64,000 nucleotides of DNA. It comes from an uncultured Lachnospiraceae bacterium. Lineage in GTDB: Bacteria > Bacillota > Clostridia > Lachnospirales > Lachnospiraceae. The notes below the pieces were generated by a model. It saw only the letters and a program-made list of their open reading frames with translations. It searched no databases and had not been told where the DNA came from. The position numbers and the translations under genes are program-made. The stretch covers positions 351,961 to 415,960 of the forward strand of contig CAJTWM010000001.1 of assembly GCA_910579805.1 (NCBI GenBank). Direction: 5' to 3'. Of this stretch, positions 52,898 through 61,218 are shown piece after piece. Position 1 is the stretch's first letter, and each line of letters starts with the position of its first letter.

Positions 52898-53680
52898 TCA
52901 CTCGTCGGGATAATCGATTATCATATCTTTTATCATGCGCAGGTCAACTTTTAATTTTCCTTCAAAGATCCCTACCTCCACTTCTCCGTCCAATCCTCTG
53001 ACGACAGGGTATATTTCCTGCTCAAACCAATACACGATCAGTTTCTTTTGAGAAGGATCGACGATCCAGTACTCCCTTACGCCCGCTTCCATATATTTAT
53101 CCAATTTTTTGATACAATCTTTCCGTTTTGTAGAAGGGGAAAGTATCTCCAAAACAAAATCAGGCGCTCCCATGATCCCCCATTTCTGGATCTTATCCCT
53201 ATCGCATAAAATAAGCATGTCCGGCTGCACCATTGTTCTGTCATCGCAGTCAAGCCGCACGTCTATCGGCGAGATCACCGGCAGGCACTGCCCTTTATTC
53301 TTCCTTATAAAATTGCTGATCTGCAGATAGATCTCTCCTGCGATCTGCTGGTGTACAAAAGTGGGCGAAGACATATCGTATAATACGCCGTCGATCAGCT
53401 CTGCCCTTCTGTCCTCCGGCAGATCATAGTAGTCTTCTATCGTATAATCCCCCTGCTTCTTGGGCGCATAATAAGCCGCCGCTTCGCGGACCATGCCGGT
53501 ATCCTGTTCCATATCTTTAAAAATACTTTCAAGGGCAAGAAGCGTAGCATATCTGGGTGCAGTCGTCTCTCCTGCAAAAATCTTCTGTACCGTACCGAGC
53601 GGAACTCCGGAAAGCTCTGCGATCTGCGCATTGGTATACCCTTTCATCCGCTTGTATCTCTTCATATCGTCAATCGTCAT
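52898..53680 (-). CDS. Fusion of XRE-type helix-turn-helix and Uma2-family nuclease fold
   Basis: The 260-residue protein joins an N-terminal Cro/XRE helix-turn-helix (MKGYTNAQIAELSGVPLGTVQKIFAGETTAPRYATLLALESIF, residues 12-55) to a Uma2/DUF820 domain (about 75-240). In the latter, RRAELIDGVLYDMSSPTFVHQQIAGEIYLQI, VQPDMLILCDRD and GAPDFVLEILSPSTKRKDCIKKLDKYMEAGVREYWIVDPSQKK give the PD-(D/E)XK-like D-ExL-K set. Uma2 proteins are abundant in cyanobacteria and some Firmicutes; the substrate is unknown. The HTH makes a DNA-directed or self-regulating role likely. Monocistronic. Confidence 0.82.
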   Translation of the reverse strand: MTIDDMKRYKRMKGYTNAQIAELSGVPLGTVQKIFAGETTAPRYATLLALESIFKDMEQDTGMVREAAAYYAPKKQGDYTIEDYYDLPEDRRAELIDGVLYDMSSPTFVHQQIAGEIYLQISNFIRKNKGQCLPVISPIDVRLDCDDRTMVQPDMLILCDRDKIQKWGIMGAPDFVLEILSPSTKRKDCIKKLDKYMEAGVREYWIVDPSQKKLIVYWFEQEIYPVVRGLDGEVEVGIFEGKLKVDLRMIKDMIIDYPDE

Positions 53681-53795
53681 AATATCACTTCCTCTTCTTT
53701 ATCATAACATTGATTCGGATATATGGCAACCGTTTTATTTCCATTTTGTTTCCAAATTTTGTGTCTTTCTAAAATATCTGACCTATTTTTCCATT

Positions 53796-55307
53796 TTATA
53801 ACTGTTTTTCATAAGTCTTATGAAAAATATTCTGCTCGATAATATAAATATCGTGAAGGTCGTCCTTTCGTACCGCCAGATAATCCCCTTCTCCTCCCAG
53901 CATATATTTTTCCGTATCCCACTCGGTAAATACTTTGATCCGGTGTTCAAGCCTGTTTGCATAAATATAGCTTTCCCCCGTAGGAACACAGGCTTTTGCA
54001 TAGGGTACAAGGGAAATGCTCCTGCTTTCCTCCACATCTTTAATCGTCGGCTCATACTCGCCTTCAAAGCAATATTCTTCTTCCAATATCTGATAGCTTC
54101 GCTCAAACTTTTCTTTTATGATAGGATAGATCTCTCCTTTAATCCCAATCATAATATAAACATCCTCTTTAACCTGAATATCCAGATCCCCCTCCAATGT
54201 ACGCACGCATACGGTAATGCCCGGTTTTAATACATCCGTAGCCTTTACATATCCGACAGGTATTTTTTTCTTTCTGTATTCCTGCATTCCCGTCAGATCG
54301 ATTTCATACTTGTCGGCATAAATAATCTTGGTTCCGTCAAAATAACGATCCATTCTCTCCTTAAAAAACTCCTTGATTTCTCCGGAACCCGATCGGTCTG
54401 TCAATATCCCTTTCTTATCCATCAGTTCTTTTTGGATAAATCCGCCTGCCTTTTCCAAATGTCCGCCCCCTGAGCCGATCCCTTCCGCAATGAATTTCAC
54501 CAGTTCGCTTGCCTGCACTTCTTTCATACAGCTTCTTACCGACAGCTTGATCCCAAAAGGAAGGACGCTGTACACCATACAGCAGTCTACCGCATCCACC
54601 TCCAGCATAAGATCACTGATGATGCCAAGGATATTCGGGTCGCACGGCCTTGCCTCAACCAATGCATAACGGTGGGTTTCATTATAGTAATATCCGATCA
54701 GGGCCATCCCTGCTATTTCCAATTCCTCCAAAGAAAGATTGGCATTCTTAAACCGCGTGATCACACTCCGTTCAAATACGGCGTCGTCTCTCAAGTCTTT
54801 ATCCAGCGGATGGGCAATTTCCGTAAAGTTATTGGTATCCGTCATAAGCCCATAGTAAAGCGCAGTTGCCAGTTTTTTATCCTGATTGATATCGACCCCT
54901 TCCGCCCTTAACAGTTCACGCACCACCGTCGCACAAGCTCCAAGGTTGCTGCGCACTTCATTTTTATCGGGCAGGTTCCCCGATACCTGATGGTGATCGA
55001 TGACCGCCACTTCCTTCGCATCAAATCGTGTGACGTTCCCTTCCCCGTACTGGCAGTCTACAGTGATTAAAAGATCCGGCTTTTCCAGCTTTTCCACATA
55101 TTCTATCGGAACCTGCAGCTCGGAGACCATCAATACCAGATTACTCTTTTGGATCATGTACTTCCCTCCGTAAATAAGACGTACCTTTTTTCCCTGCCCT
55201 TTTAAATAAGTATAGAGCCCAAAACCGCTGGCTATTGCATCCGCATCAGGATTATCATGACACTGGATCACAATATTTTCATAACTTAAACATTCTCTTA
55301 ATTTCAT
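53796..55307 (-). CDS. DHH-family phosphoesterase with extra C-terminal domain
   Basis: From MKLRECLSYENIVIQCHDNP the protein has 503 residues. The DHH domain shows HDNPDADAIASGFGLYTYL, TVDCQYGEGN and VIDHHQVSG; the DHHA1 domain ends SGGGHLEKAGGFIQKEL near residue 320. Such enzymes cut oligoribonucleotides (NrnA), pAp or cyclic dinucleotides. About 170 further residues (TGMQEYRKKKIPVGYVKATDVLKPGITVCVRTLEGDLDIQVKEDVYIMIG and onward) are not part of the usual NrnA length of about 320 and I do not recognise them. Start chosen with GGAGG ten bases upstream; an ATG three codons earlier is possible. Confidence 0.82.
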   Translation of the reverse strand: MKLRECLSYENIVIQCHDNPDADAIASGFGLYTYLKGQGKKVRLIYGGKYMIQKSNLVLMVSELQVPIEYVEKLEKPDLLITVDCQYGEGNVTRFDAKEVAVIDHHQVSGNLPDKNEVRSNLGACATVVRELLRAEGVDINQDKKLATALYYGLMTDTNNFTEIAHPLDKDLRDDAVFERSVITRFKNANLSLEELEIAGMALIGYYYNETHRYALVEARPCDPNILGIISDLMLEVDAVDCCMVYSVLPFGIKLSVRSCMKEVQASELVKFIAEGIGSGGGHLEKAGGFIQKELMDKKGILTDRSGSGEIKEFFKERMDRYFDGTKIIYADKYEIDLTGMQEYRKKKIPVGYVKATDVLKPGITVCVRTLEGDLDIQVKEDVYIMIGIKGEIYPIIKEKFERSYQILEEEYCFEGEYEPTIKDVEESRSISLVPYAKACVPTGESYIYANRLEHRIKVFTEWDTEKYMLGGEGDYLAVRKDDLHDIYIIEQNIFHKTYEKQL

Positions 55308-55411
55308 TTGATTCATTCCTCCAACCCTGCCGTCCAAACAGCAAACTTTTCCTCTCCATGGCCGCCCTGTCCCGCAAACGGAACCTTTCCGGTATTTTCC
55401 GTGGGCATTTT

Positions 55412-56148
55412 TCAATCCACAGGGTACCGTATCCGTTCTTCTTCCGTCAGCGTTCCCTCTCCAAACTGCCTCTCAGCCTCTTCCTTTAGCCAATTCCTCC
55501 GACGTACCTGCCGCTATGTTATAAAATGTGACCTTTCCGCCTGAATCTACCGGCATATATTCCTCTTCATCAATAAATCCTGACGTTATGATATAACTTT
55601 CTTCACTTTCTGTCCACCTGCCTACATAACTGTTATCTTCGCTTCTGAAAAAATCAAACTCGGATCTAAGATCCTCCCCATAGATGATTGCGTCAATAGG
55701 CGTAATGATATAGCCCCCTTCATCTATCTCCAGTGAAAGCTGCGTAAGCTTCTTCCCGTCTTTCACATCCCAGACATATATATTATCCCCTTGATCTATA
55801 GAAATGATCTGCGTACCGTCCTCATTAAAATGATAGTCTTTTACCGGAAGGTCGTGATGCAGACTTCTATCCATACCGATCACATTTCCCGTATCACAGC
55901 AACGCAGAGCTTCGCTCAGTGCATACTGCGCCTCCGCTACATAAGGCCTTTTGTTTTCTTCAGAAGGAAGCCTTCCAACGCCACAAGCGCCGCCGCTTTG
56001 CGGTCTCCTTCTTCCAGTAAAGTCAAAGACATATCCGCAAGATATTTGGACTGGCTTCGCTGCTTTTCCTCTAAATTTTTTCTCACGATCGCTGCATTAT
56101 AAGTACTGTATGTCCCATATTTCATTTCATCTTTCATTCTAACTCCCA
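55412..56148 (-). pseudogene. Decayed WD40-repeat protein gene
   Basis: Three blocks in different frames form one remnant. The first (MKDEMKYGTYSTYN, KYLADMSLTLLEEGDRKAAALVALEG) shifts near 55975 into LPSEENKRPYVAEAQYALSEALRCCDTGN. That continues with FNEDGTQIISIDQGDNIYVWDVKDGKKL, a WD40 blade. A second shift near 55488 leads into WLKEEAERQFGEGTLTEEERIRYPVD and a TGA. These motifs (resource LALEAL, RPYVAEAEYALSEAL, blades, LTEEER end) are known from large TIR- or NACHT-linked WD40 proteins of Firmicutes. The N-terminal effector and most blades are gone. The start carries a ribosome site from the dispersed repeat. Confidence 0.7.
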
Positions 56149-56172
56149 TCTGCCCGCTTTTTACAAATGGTT
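56142..56172. repeat. Partial copy of the dispersed repeat
   Basis: CTAACTCCCATCTGCCCGC, then TTTTTACAAATGG, matches the left half of the family; the right arm is missing. The complement supplies GGGAG before the ATG of the decayed WD40 gene. Confidence 0.55.
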
Positions 56173-56183
56173 CTTTAACAAAT

Positions 56184-56220
56184 AAGACCGGATAACCTAA
56201 ACGTACAGTCATCCGGTCTT
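56184..56220 (-). terminator. Terminator after the flotillin gene
   Basis: GACCGGAT at one end and ATCCGGTC at the other form an eight-pair perfect stem with extra pairs inside; T-rich sequence follows on the minus strand. Confidence 0.7.
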
Positions 56221-56271
56221 CTACATGATACTCTTTTATTTCTCAAAAAATATTGCCCTATCCAAATATTT

Positions 56272-57795
56272 TTACCGATCCTGCATAGCGGAATGTACGG
56301 TTGCGGAAACAACCTGCGACTTCACATCGCCGTTTTCCCCTTCCAGCCCGTTAATATTGATGTTCCTGTTTACTTTTGCATCGTAAGTACCCGCTTTCAT
56401 GATCTCTGCAAGATCTATCCCTACCGTTTCCTTCATGGACTCAAACAGCTTTGTCATAACAGCCGGAACGTTTCCGGCTACATCGCCCACGCCGCCGCTT
56501 GCGCTGTCGCCTCCTCCGATGATCGTAATCTTATCGATCTGCTTAAGCGGCTCGGAAATCTTACCGGCAATATCCGGCAATACGCCAATCAGCATCTCCG
56601 CCATAGCTGCATTATTATATTTCTGATAAGCTTCCGCTTTTTTCTCCATAGCCTCGGCTTCCGCAATACCTTTCGCACGGATCGCCTCCGCCTCCGCCTC
56701 GCCCACCATACGGATACCGACTGCCTCCTGCTCTTTTGCATATTTTTGAGCTTCTGCAGTCGCTTTCATAGCTTCGGCTTCTTTTTCACGCTCAAATTTG
56801 TCTGCCTCCGCCCTCTTTTGACGCTCATATAATTCTGCTTCCGATAACTGCTGGCGTGCGAACTTATCTGCTTCCGCTTTTTTCTTGATCTCCGCATCCA
56901 ACGCTTTTTCACGGACTTCCGCTTCACGCTGTTTTAAAACGACTTCTTTTTCCTGTTTGGCAATGCTTGCCTCAGCCGTAGCGATCTCGATCGTCTTTCT
57001 CTGTTCCTGCTCCTGAATGCTGTACGCCGCGTCTGCCTCTGCCTTTTTGGTATCTTCCTGTTTCTTCAGTTCCGCCTGCTGCAACGCAAGCTCGTTGTTT
57101 TTCTTTGCGATTTCCCTTGCCGCATTGACACGGGCATCGTTAGCCTGACGGTCCGCTTCCGCTTTTGCAACGGCGATTTCCTTATCCGCTTCGGCTTTCG
57201 CGATCGCGGCTTTTTTCTTGATCTGGGAAATATTATCAATACCCAGATCATCGATAACGCCGTTTCCGTCCGCAAAATTCTGCACGTTAAAGCTTACGAT
57301 ATCGAGCCCCATTGCCGCCAGATCCGGCTCCGCGTTTTCTTTTACGAGATTCGCAAACTTTTGGCGGTCGCTGACCATTTCCTCTAATCTCATGCGCCCC
57401 ACGATCTCACGCATATTGCCTTCCAATACTTCTCTGGCAATCCCCGCCACATACTGAGTGTTCTGATTCAAAAAGTTCTCCGCTGCAAGCGCAAGTTTCT
57501 GCGGCTCGCTGCTGATCTTCACATTGACTGCGGCATCCACCTGAATGTTGATATAATCCGCAGTCGGCACCGCATTAGACGTCTTTACGTCGATTGCGAT
57601 CAATTTTAAGCTCAACTTATCCAATCTCTCCAGATACGGAATCTTAATACTCGCCTTTCCGATAATAACCTTCTTGCGCAAACCGGAAATAATAAATGCC
57701 GTATCAGGCGGCGCTTTCTTATATCCTGTTATTACAATGACCAGAATCAAAATAATAACAAGCGCGATTACAATTTTTCCTATAATTGCTGCCAT
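56272..57795 (-). CDS. Flotillin-like SPFH protein
   Basis: The 507-residue protein has an N-terminal membrane hairpin (IGKIVIALVIILILVIVITGY), a SPFH/PHB domain (about 25-200, RKKVIIGKASIKIPYLERLDKLSLKLIAIDVKTSNAVPTADYINIQVDAAVNVKI) and a long coiled coil with AEA/KAEAD repeats (about 205-430). The C-terminal Gly-rich part starts KITIIGGGDSASGGVGDVAGN. This is the FloT/YuaG plan. Flotillins organise membrane microdomains and affect signalling and wall synthesis. No NfeD partner gene is next to it. Start chosen with GGAGGGAGA ahead of MAAIIG. Confidence 0.9.
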   Translation of the reverse strand: MAAIIGKIVIALVIILILVIVITGYKKAPPDTAFIISGLRKKVIIGKASIKIPYLERLDKLSLKLIAIDVKTSNAVPTADYINIQVDAAVNVKISSEPQKLALAAENFLNQNTQYVAGIAREVLEGNMREIVGRMRLEEMVSDRQKFANLVKENAEPDLAAMGLDIVSFNVQNFADGNGVIDDLGIDNISQIKKKAAIAKAEADKEIAVAKAEADRQANDARVNAAREIAKKNNELALQQAELKKQEDTKKAEADAAYSIQEQEQRKTIEIATAEASIAKQEKEVVLKQREAEVREKALDAEIKKKAEADKFARQQLSEAELYERQKRAEADKFEREKEAEAMKATAEAQKYAKEQEAVGIRMVGEAEAEAIRAKGIAEAEAMEKKAEAYQKYNNAAMAEMLIGVLPDIAGKISEPLKQIDKITIIGGGDSASGGVGDVAGNVPAVMTKLFESMKETVGIDLAEIMKAGTYDAKVNRNININGLEGENGDVKSQVVSATVHSAMQDR

Positions 57796-58244
57796 AGTTT
57801 CTCCCTCCAAATATGATACTTTACATTTTGCCGCAAGTTTCCAAAATATTCTGCAAACTTCGACAAGTTCTGTACAATTTTAAGTATATATCATATATGA
57901 AGAAATTTCAAACAATATTCCACAAACGAGGACATGCGCTGTTGTAGTGTTACAAATATGATAAACCAGAAAGTAGTGAATGGATATGAAAATATCTTCT
58001 TCAATGACAATGTTTATAAGCCGGATTTTAAAAAGCGGCTTGTAAATGACTGATTTCTTTTGTAAATTCTCCCATCCTTTAACCCATATCCCTTTCCCTG
58101 CCCGTAAGCTCGTGGCCTTTCGTTCGGATTTACCATAAAAAATGGCTGCTCCTTATTTTTCCGGATCTGCACCATCCGGCAGCACAAGCTCTGACAGCCT
58201 GTTCATATACATGACTTTTTTACCTGAAATCACTACGCAAAAAA
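57796..58244. other. Gene-poor stretch upstream of flotillin
   Basis: About 450 bp between the flotillin start and the terminator of the ABC permease. Apart from a 31-codon frame on the plus strand (57958-58053) and T-rich probable promoter sequence next to the flotillin gene I see nothing. Confidence 0.5.
57958..58053 (+). CDS. Short open frame of 31 codons, doubtful
   Basis: The frame MINQKVVNGYENIFFNDNVY followed by KPDFKKRLVND has plausible protein composition, but there is no ribosome site ahead of the ATG and no recognisable family. It may be the remnant of a longer lost gene, or chance. Confidence 0.2.
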   Translation: MINQKVVNGYENIFFNDNVYKPDFKKRLVND

Positions 58245-58285
58245 GACTATGCGTATCTACCTTAAAAGGCGTCTCACGCATAGTC
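58245..58285 (-). terminator. Terminator after the ABC permease gene
   Basis: GACTATGCGT and ACGCATAGTC form a perfect ten-pair stem. On the minus strand it is followed by TTTTTTGCG, closing the LytTR-DUF3021-ABC transcript. Confidence 0.85.
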
Positions 58286-58297
58286 AAGTATCCCTTT

Positions 58298-59083
58298 TTA
58301 TGACAAATCCTTTTGCCTATAAATCACAAACGCACCGGCTGCCGACAGAACCGTTACCGCTATACTGGCTAAAGCCATCTCCCCGTTCAGCCTGCCTTGC
58401 GAAAAAATATCCGAAGCATTGGCAAAATAATAAGGCGTCACATATTTCAATCCTTTCATTGCCGGTATCACCCTGCACATCAGCTCCATCATATACAATA
58501 GCACTGCAAACCCCAAAGCGCCGCCGGTCTGTTTCTTTTTACAAATAGAAGAGATCAAAAAGCAAATACTCCCTATCTCAAGCTGGAGCAGCAACTGGGC
58601 CCCATGATAAAGCAAAAATTCCCGGACGGAGGGCATTTCTCCCATGCAGAAAAATCCCAGCAGGATCCATATCATAGTCGCTGCGGAAAACAGCAGACAC
58701 AGCAGGCAGACCGACGCATATTTCCATAAAACAATATGTCCCCTTCCCAAAGGCAATGTATGTAAAAAATCTGCCGTATGTCCCTCCTCTTCCTTAGAAA
58801 GAACCGACACTCCCGTCATCGCCGCAAACATCGCCCCTCCGAGCGCAAAAATCAAGGCAACCTCCGTGGCATAAAAGCCTGTGATCGTACCGATACTGAC
58901 CTTATCCATACCCAGCGCCGCCGAAAATCCTCCCATTACGGAAAACATATCGGCTATTTCCTCCATACTCTCTTTCAGGCTTTCAAACAAAAGCAGGCAG
59001 GAAAAACAGCAGATCCCGATGCACATACTCCATATGATCCATGTTTTTCCATACATCTTTATTTCATGTTTTAACAATGTCAT
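58298..59083 (-). CDS. ABC-2 type exporter permease
   Basis: The 261-residue protein has six membrane helices in the ABC-2 arrangement. It begins MTLLKHEIKMYGKTWIIWSM, shows a long first loop (LKESMEEIADMFSVMGGFSAALGMDKVSIGTITGFYA) and the conserved VSVLSKEEEGHTADFLHTLPLGRGHIVLWKY coupling helix region. The substrate is unknown; drugs, peptides or lipids are typical. The GGAGG before ATG at 59083 decides the start. It pairs with the ATPase gene upstream. Confidence 0.85.
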   Translation of the reverse strand: MTLLKHEIKMYGKTWIIWSMCIGICCFSCLLLFESLKESMEEIADMFSVMGGFSAALGMDKVSIGTITGFYATEVALIFALGGAMFAAMTGVSVLSKEEEGHTADFLHTLPLGRGHIVLWKYASVCLLCLLFSAATMIWILLGFFCMGEMPSVREFLLYHGAQLLLQLEIGSICFLISSICKKKQTGGALGFAVLLYMMELMCRVIPAMKGLKYVTPYYFANASDIFSQGRLNGEMALASIAVTVLSAAGAFVIYRQKDLS

Positions 59084-59155
59084 CTCTATACCTCCTCCGT
59101 GCTTTGCACGCATACTATTTCCATGTTGTCGGACATGTTCCCTGCTTCTTTGGGC

Positions 59156-60004
59156 TTATTCATAATAATGCATAAATATTTCTTCCAAAGGCAGTTCCTC
59201 TATCAACACATCCTCCAATGCCATCTGATTCAATCTGCTTAACAGTTCTTTTATATCCCCGTCATGGACAAATTCTTTTTCCTGCCCCTTTTCCCGTATC
59301 CTCACACGTCTTAGATTAGATTTCGATAAATTCGCTATCGTATCCGTTCCCACCAGTTTTCCCTCTTTGATGATCGCCGCATGTCTGCAATATTTTTTTA
59401 CTTCGGACAATACATGCGAAGATAAAAAAATGGTAGTCCCCTGAGCGTTGTACTCTAATAATAATTGAAAAAATGCCTCCTGCATCAAAGGATCCAATCC
59501 TGAAGTGGGTTCATCCAAAATCAATAACTTCGGTCTATGCTGCATTGCGCAGATAATGCTGACTTTTTTCCTGTTGCCGAGAGACAGTTCCCCGATCTTT
59601 TTTTCCCTGTCCACTTCCAGAATCTCACAAAGCCGTTCCGCCTCTTTCGCACAATCTTGTTTCCTTGCCTGTGCCGCAAAACGAACGACCTCTTTCACTT
59701 TCATGGACGGATAAATAAAAGCTTCTGACGGCATATATCCTACTTGCCTTAAAATCTGTTTTTGCCGTTTTTTACTGTCCATCTGCAGTAACTTTATTGT
59801 CCCCTCCGAAAAAGTAAGCAGTCCCAGCATACTCCGGATCGTGGTAGACTTCCCTGCGCCGTTAGGCCCGAGAAATCCGAAGATATCCCCTTCCTCTACC
59901 GTAAATGATATTCCTTCCACACCCCGGCTTTTTCCATATGTCTTTGTCAGCCCTTCGATTTCTATCGCCGCCTTTACATCCTTCTGTTTTTCTCTTTCTT
60001 CCAT
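59156..60004 (-). CDS. ABC exporter ATP-binding protein
   Basis: The 282-residue ATPase has Walker A GPNGAGKST, Q-loop VGYMPSEAF, signature LSLGNRKKVSI (SLGN for the usual SGGQ, normal in this CcmA-type group), Walker B LLILDEPTSGLDP and switch SSHVLSEV. The C-terminal 70 residues (KLVGTDTIANLSKSNLRRVRI) are the usual regulatory tail. Together with the permease downstream it forms an exporter. Regulation probably comes from the LytTR gene upstream. Confidence 0.9.
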   Translation of the reverse strand: MEEREKQKDVKAAIEIEGLTKTYGKSRGVEGISFTVEEGDIFGFLGPNGAGKSTTIRSMLGLLTFSEGTIKLLQMDSKKRQKQILRQVGYMPSEAFIYPSMKVKEVVRFAAQARKQDCAKEAERLCEILEVDREKKIGELSLGNRKKVSIICAMQHRPKLLILDEPTSGLDPLMQEAFFQLLLEYNAQGTTIFLSSHVLSEVKKYCRHAAIIKEGKLVGTDTIANLSKSNLRRVRIREKGQEKEFVHDGDIKELLSRLNQMALEDVLIEELPLEEIFMHYYE

Positions 60005-60061
60005 ATCCGCACCTTTCCGCGCGTTCCACGCACATGAAACTCCCTATTTATAAACTCCCTG

Positions 60062-60556
60062 TCATCCTATGTCTTTTTTAAATTCCGTAAGCATCCAGTT
60101 CAAATTTTCCGTATCGATCTTCCGCTTTATCTTATTGATCAAATATACGCACCAATATCCAAACAGCATATATATATAAAATACAACCGTTGCCGCTATA
60201 TTACGCCCGAACCATCCAAATCCGAAAGACGCCGCCGTATAAAGCCCCGTGCAGAAAAACATAGAAAAGCCTTCCCTTTTTCCGAGTTCTTCCGCTTCGT
60301 CAAAATTATGAAGCCCGTATACCTGCAAGTACCCAATGCCATACGCGGTTAACATGATTTCAGCCATATGCAGCATATCCGCCGAATAGATGCCGCGACA
60401 GACCAAACAGACGCAGTAAAAAAACAGAATAGCAAAAAAATAAAGACAGGATTTGTATTCTATCGCAATCTCATCCCTTAAATAACGCAGAAACCCTGAT
60501 CGTAACCTACTCCCCCCGTCTGTCCCGGGTTTCCTGTGATATGACCTATTCTTCAT
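60062..60556 (-). CDS. DUF3021 membrane protein
   Basis: The 164-residue protein has four membrane helices (YFFAILFFYCVCLVCRGIY; ADMLHMAEIMLTAYGIGYLQVYG; GFSMFFCTGLYTAASFGFGWFG; IAATVVFYIYMLFGYWCVYLI) and a positively charged C-terminal end. It matches DUF3021, whose genes nearly always follow a LytTR regulator gene. The pair is thought to be a membrane inhibitor with a DNA-binding partner. It overlaps the LytTR gene by 11 bp. Its N-terminus (RSYHRKPGTDGG) is odd, so the true start may be inner. Confidence 0.75.
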   Translation of the reverse strand: MKNRSYHRKPGTDGGSRLRSGFLRYLRDEIAIEYKSCLYFFAILFFYCVCLVCRGIYSADMLHMAEIMLTAYGIGYLQVYGLHNFDEAEELGKREGFSMFFCTGLYTAASFGFGWFGRNIAATVVFYIYMLFGYWCVYLINKIKRKIDTENLNWMLTEFKKDIG

Positions 60557-60998
60557 CTTTCTCCTCTCCTTTCAATATCTGCCTTAACTGCTTCGCATAT
60601 CTTCTGGAGATCAGAACCTGCTCTTCATTCTCCATCGTTGCGCGGATCCGGTTGCCCGGCTCGCTTTTTAAATAACTGATTTTATAAATATTCAATACCA
60701 TGGATTTCGAACAACGGAAAAATCCACGGTCTTCATAACGTACCGCAAGTTCGCCCAAACCTTCCGAAACCTTTCCCACTCTGTCCTTGGAATAAGCAAA
60801 CGTTCCGCCGTCCACACTTTCCAAATAAAAGATGTCCTCGGGATCAAATAATAAGGTCTCTCCTCCACAGATCGCCCTAAGCTTTTGTCCCCTCCCCTGA
60901 ACAATTCCGATGATCGACTGTATCTGCCCCGTCATTTCCGCATAACGTATGACCACTTCCTCTTCTCCCTGAAAAATACGCTCCATGATAAGTCTCAC
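60546..60998 (-). CDS. LytTR-family DNA-binding regulator
   Basis: The 150-residue protein has a short N-terminal part and a LytTR domain (about 45-145): LLFDPEDIFYLESVDGGTFAYSKDRVGKVSEGLGELAVRYEDRGFFRCSKSMVLNIYKISYLKSEPGNRIRATMENEEQVLISRRYAKQLRQIL. There is no receiver domain, so it is not a two-component regulator. The first codon is GTG with GGGAG upstream. It probably controls its own operon with the DUF3021 protein and the ABC exporter. Confidence 0.88.
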   Translation of the reverse strand: MRLIMERIFQGEEEVVIRYAEMTGQIQSIIGIVQGRGQKLRAICGGETLLFDPEDIFYLESVDGGTFAYSKDRVGKVSEGLGELAVRYEDRGFFRCSKSMVLNIYKISYLKSEPGNRIRATMENEEQVLISRRYAKQLRQILKGEEKDEE

Positions 60999-61138
60999 TT
61001 TTCCACTCCCTCTTTGTTAGCTTTATCCTATTGTATCAGATTCCCATTTTTCTGCAATCTTAAACCCGCTAAGAGGCACTTTCACCGCGCCAAGAGGCCC
61101 GCCGTTTTATCCAAAAAAGAAATTACGAAAAACTTTCG

Positions 61139-61167
61139 TTGACAAGGTCTGATATACGCGGTATGAT
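61139..61167 (+). promoter_or_regulatory. dapL promoter
   Basis: A perfect TTGACA at 61139-61144 and TATGAT at 61162-61167 with a 17-bp spacer; start point about 45 bp ahead of the dapL start codon. Confidence 0.8.
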
Positions 61168-61218
61168 TTTAGTGTTCCTATTAAGAACTACTGATGAGGC
61201 CATTGAAAGGAGTCTATT

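Noticed and set aside
60885..61142. An 85-codon plus-strand frame ahead of dapL.
   Set aside because: It overlaps the LytTR gene start and the dapL promoter and has no family similarity.
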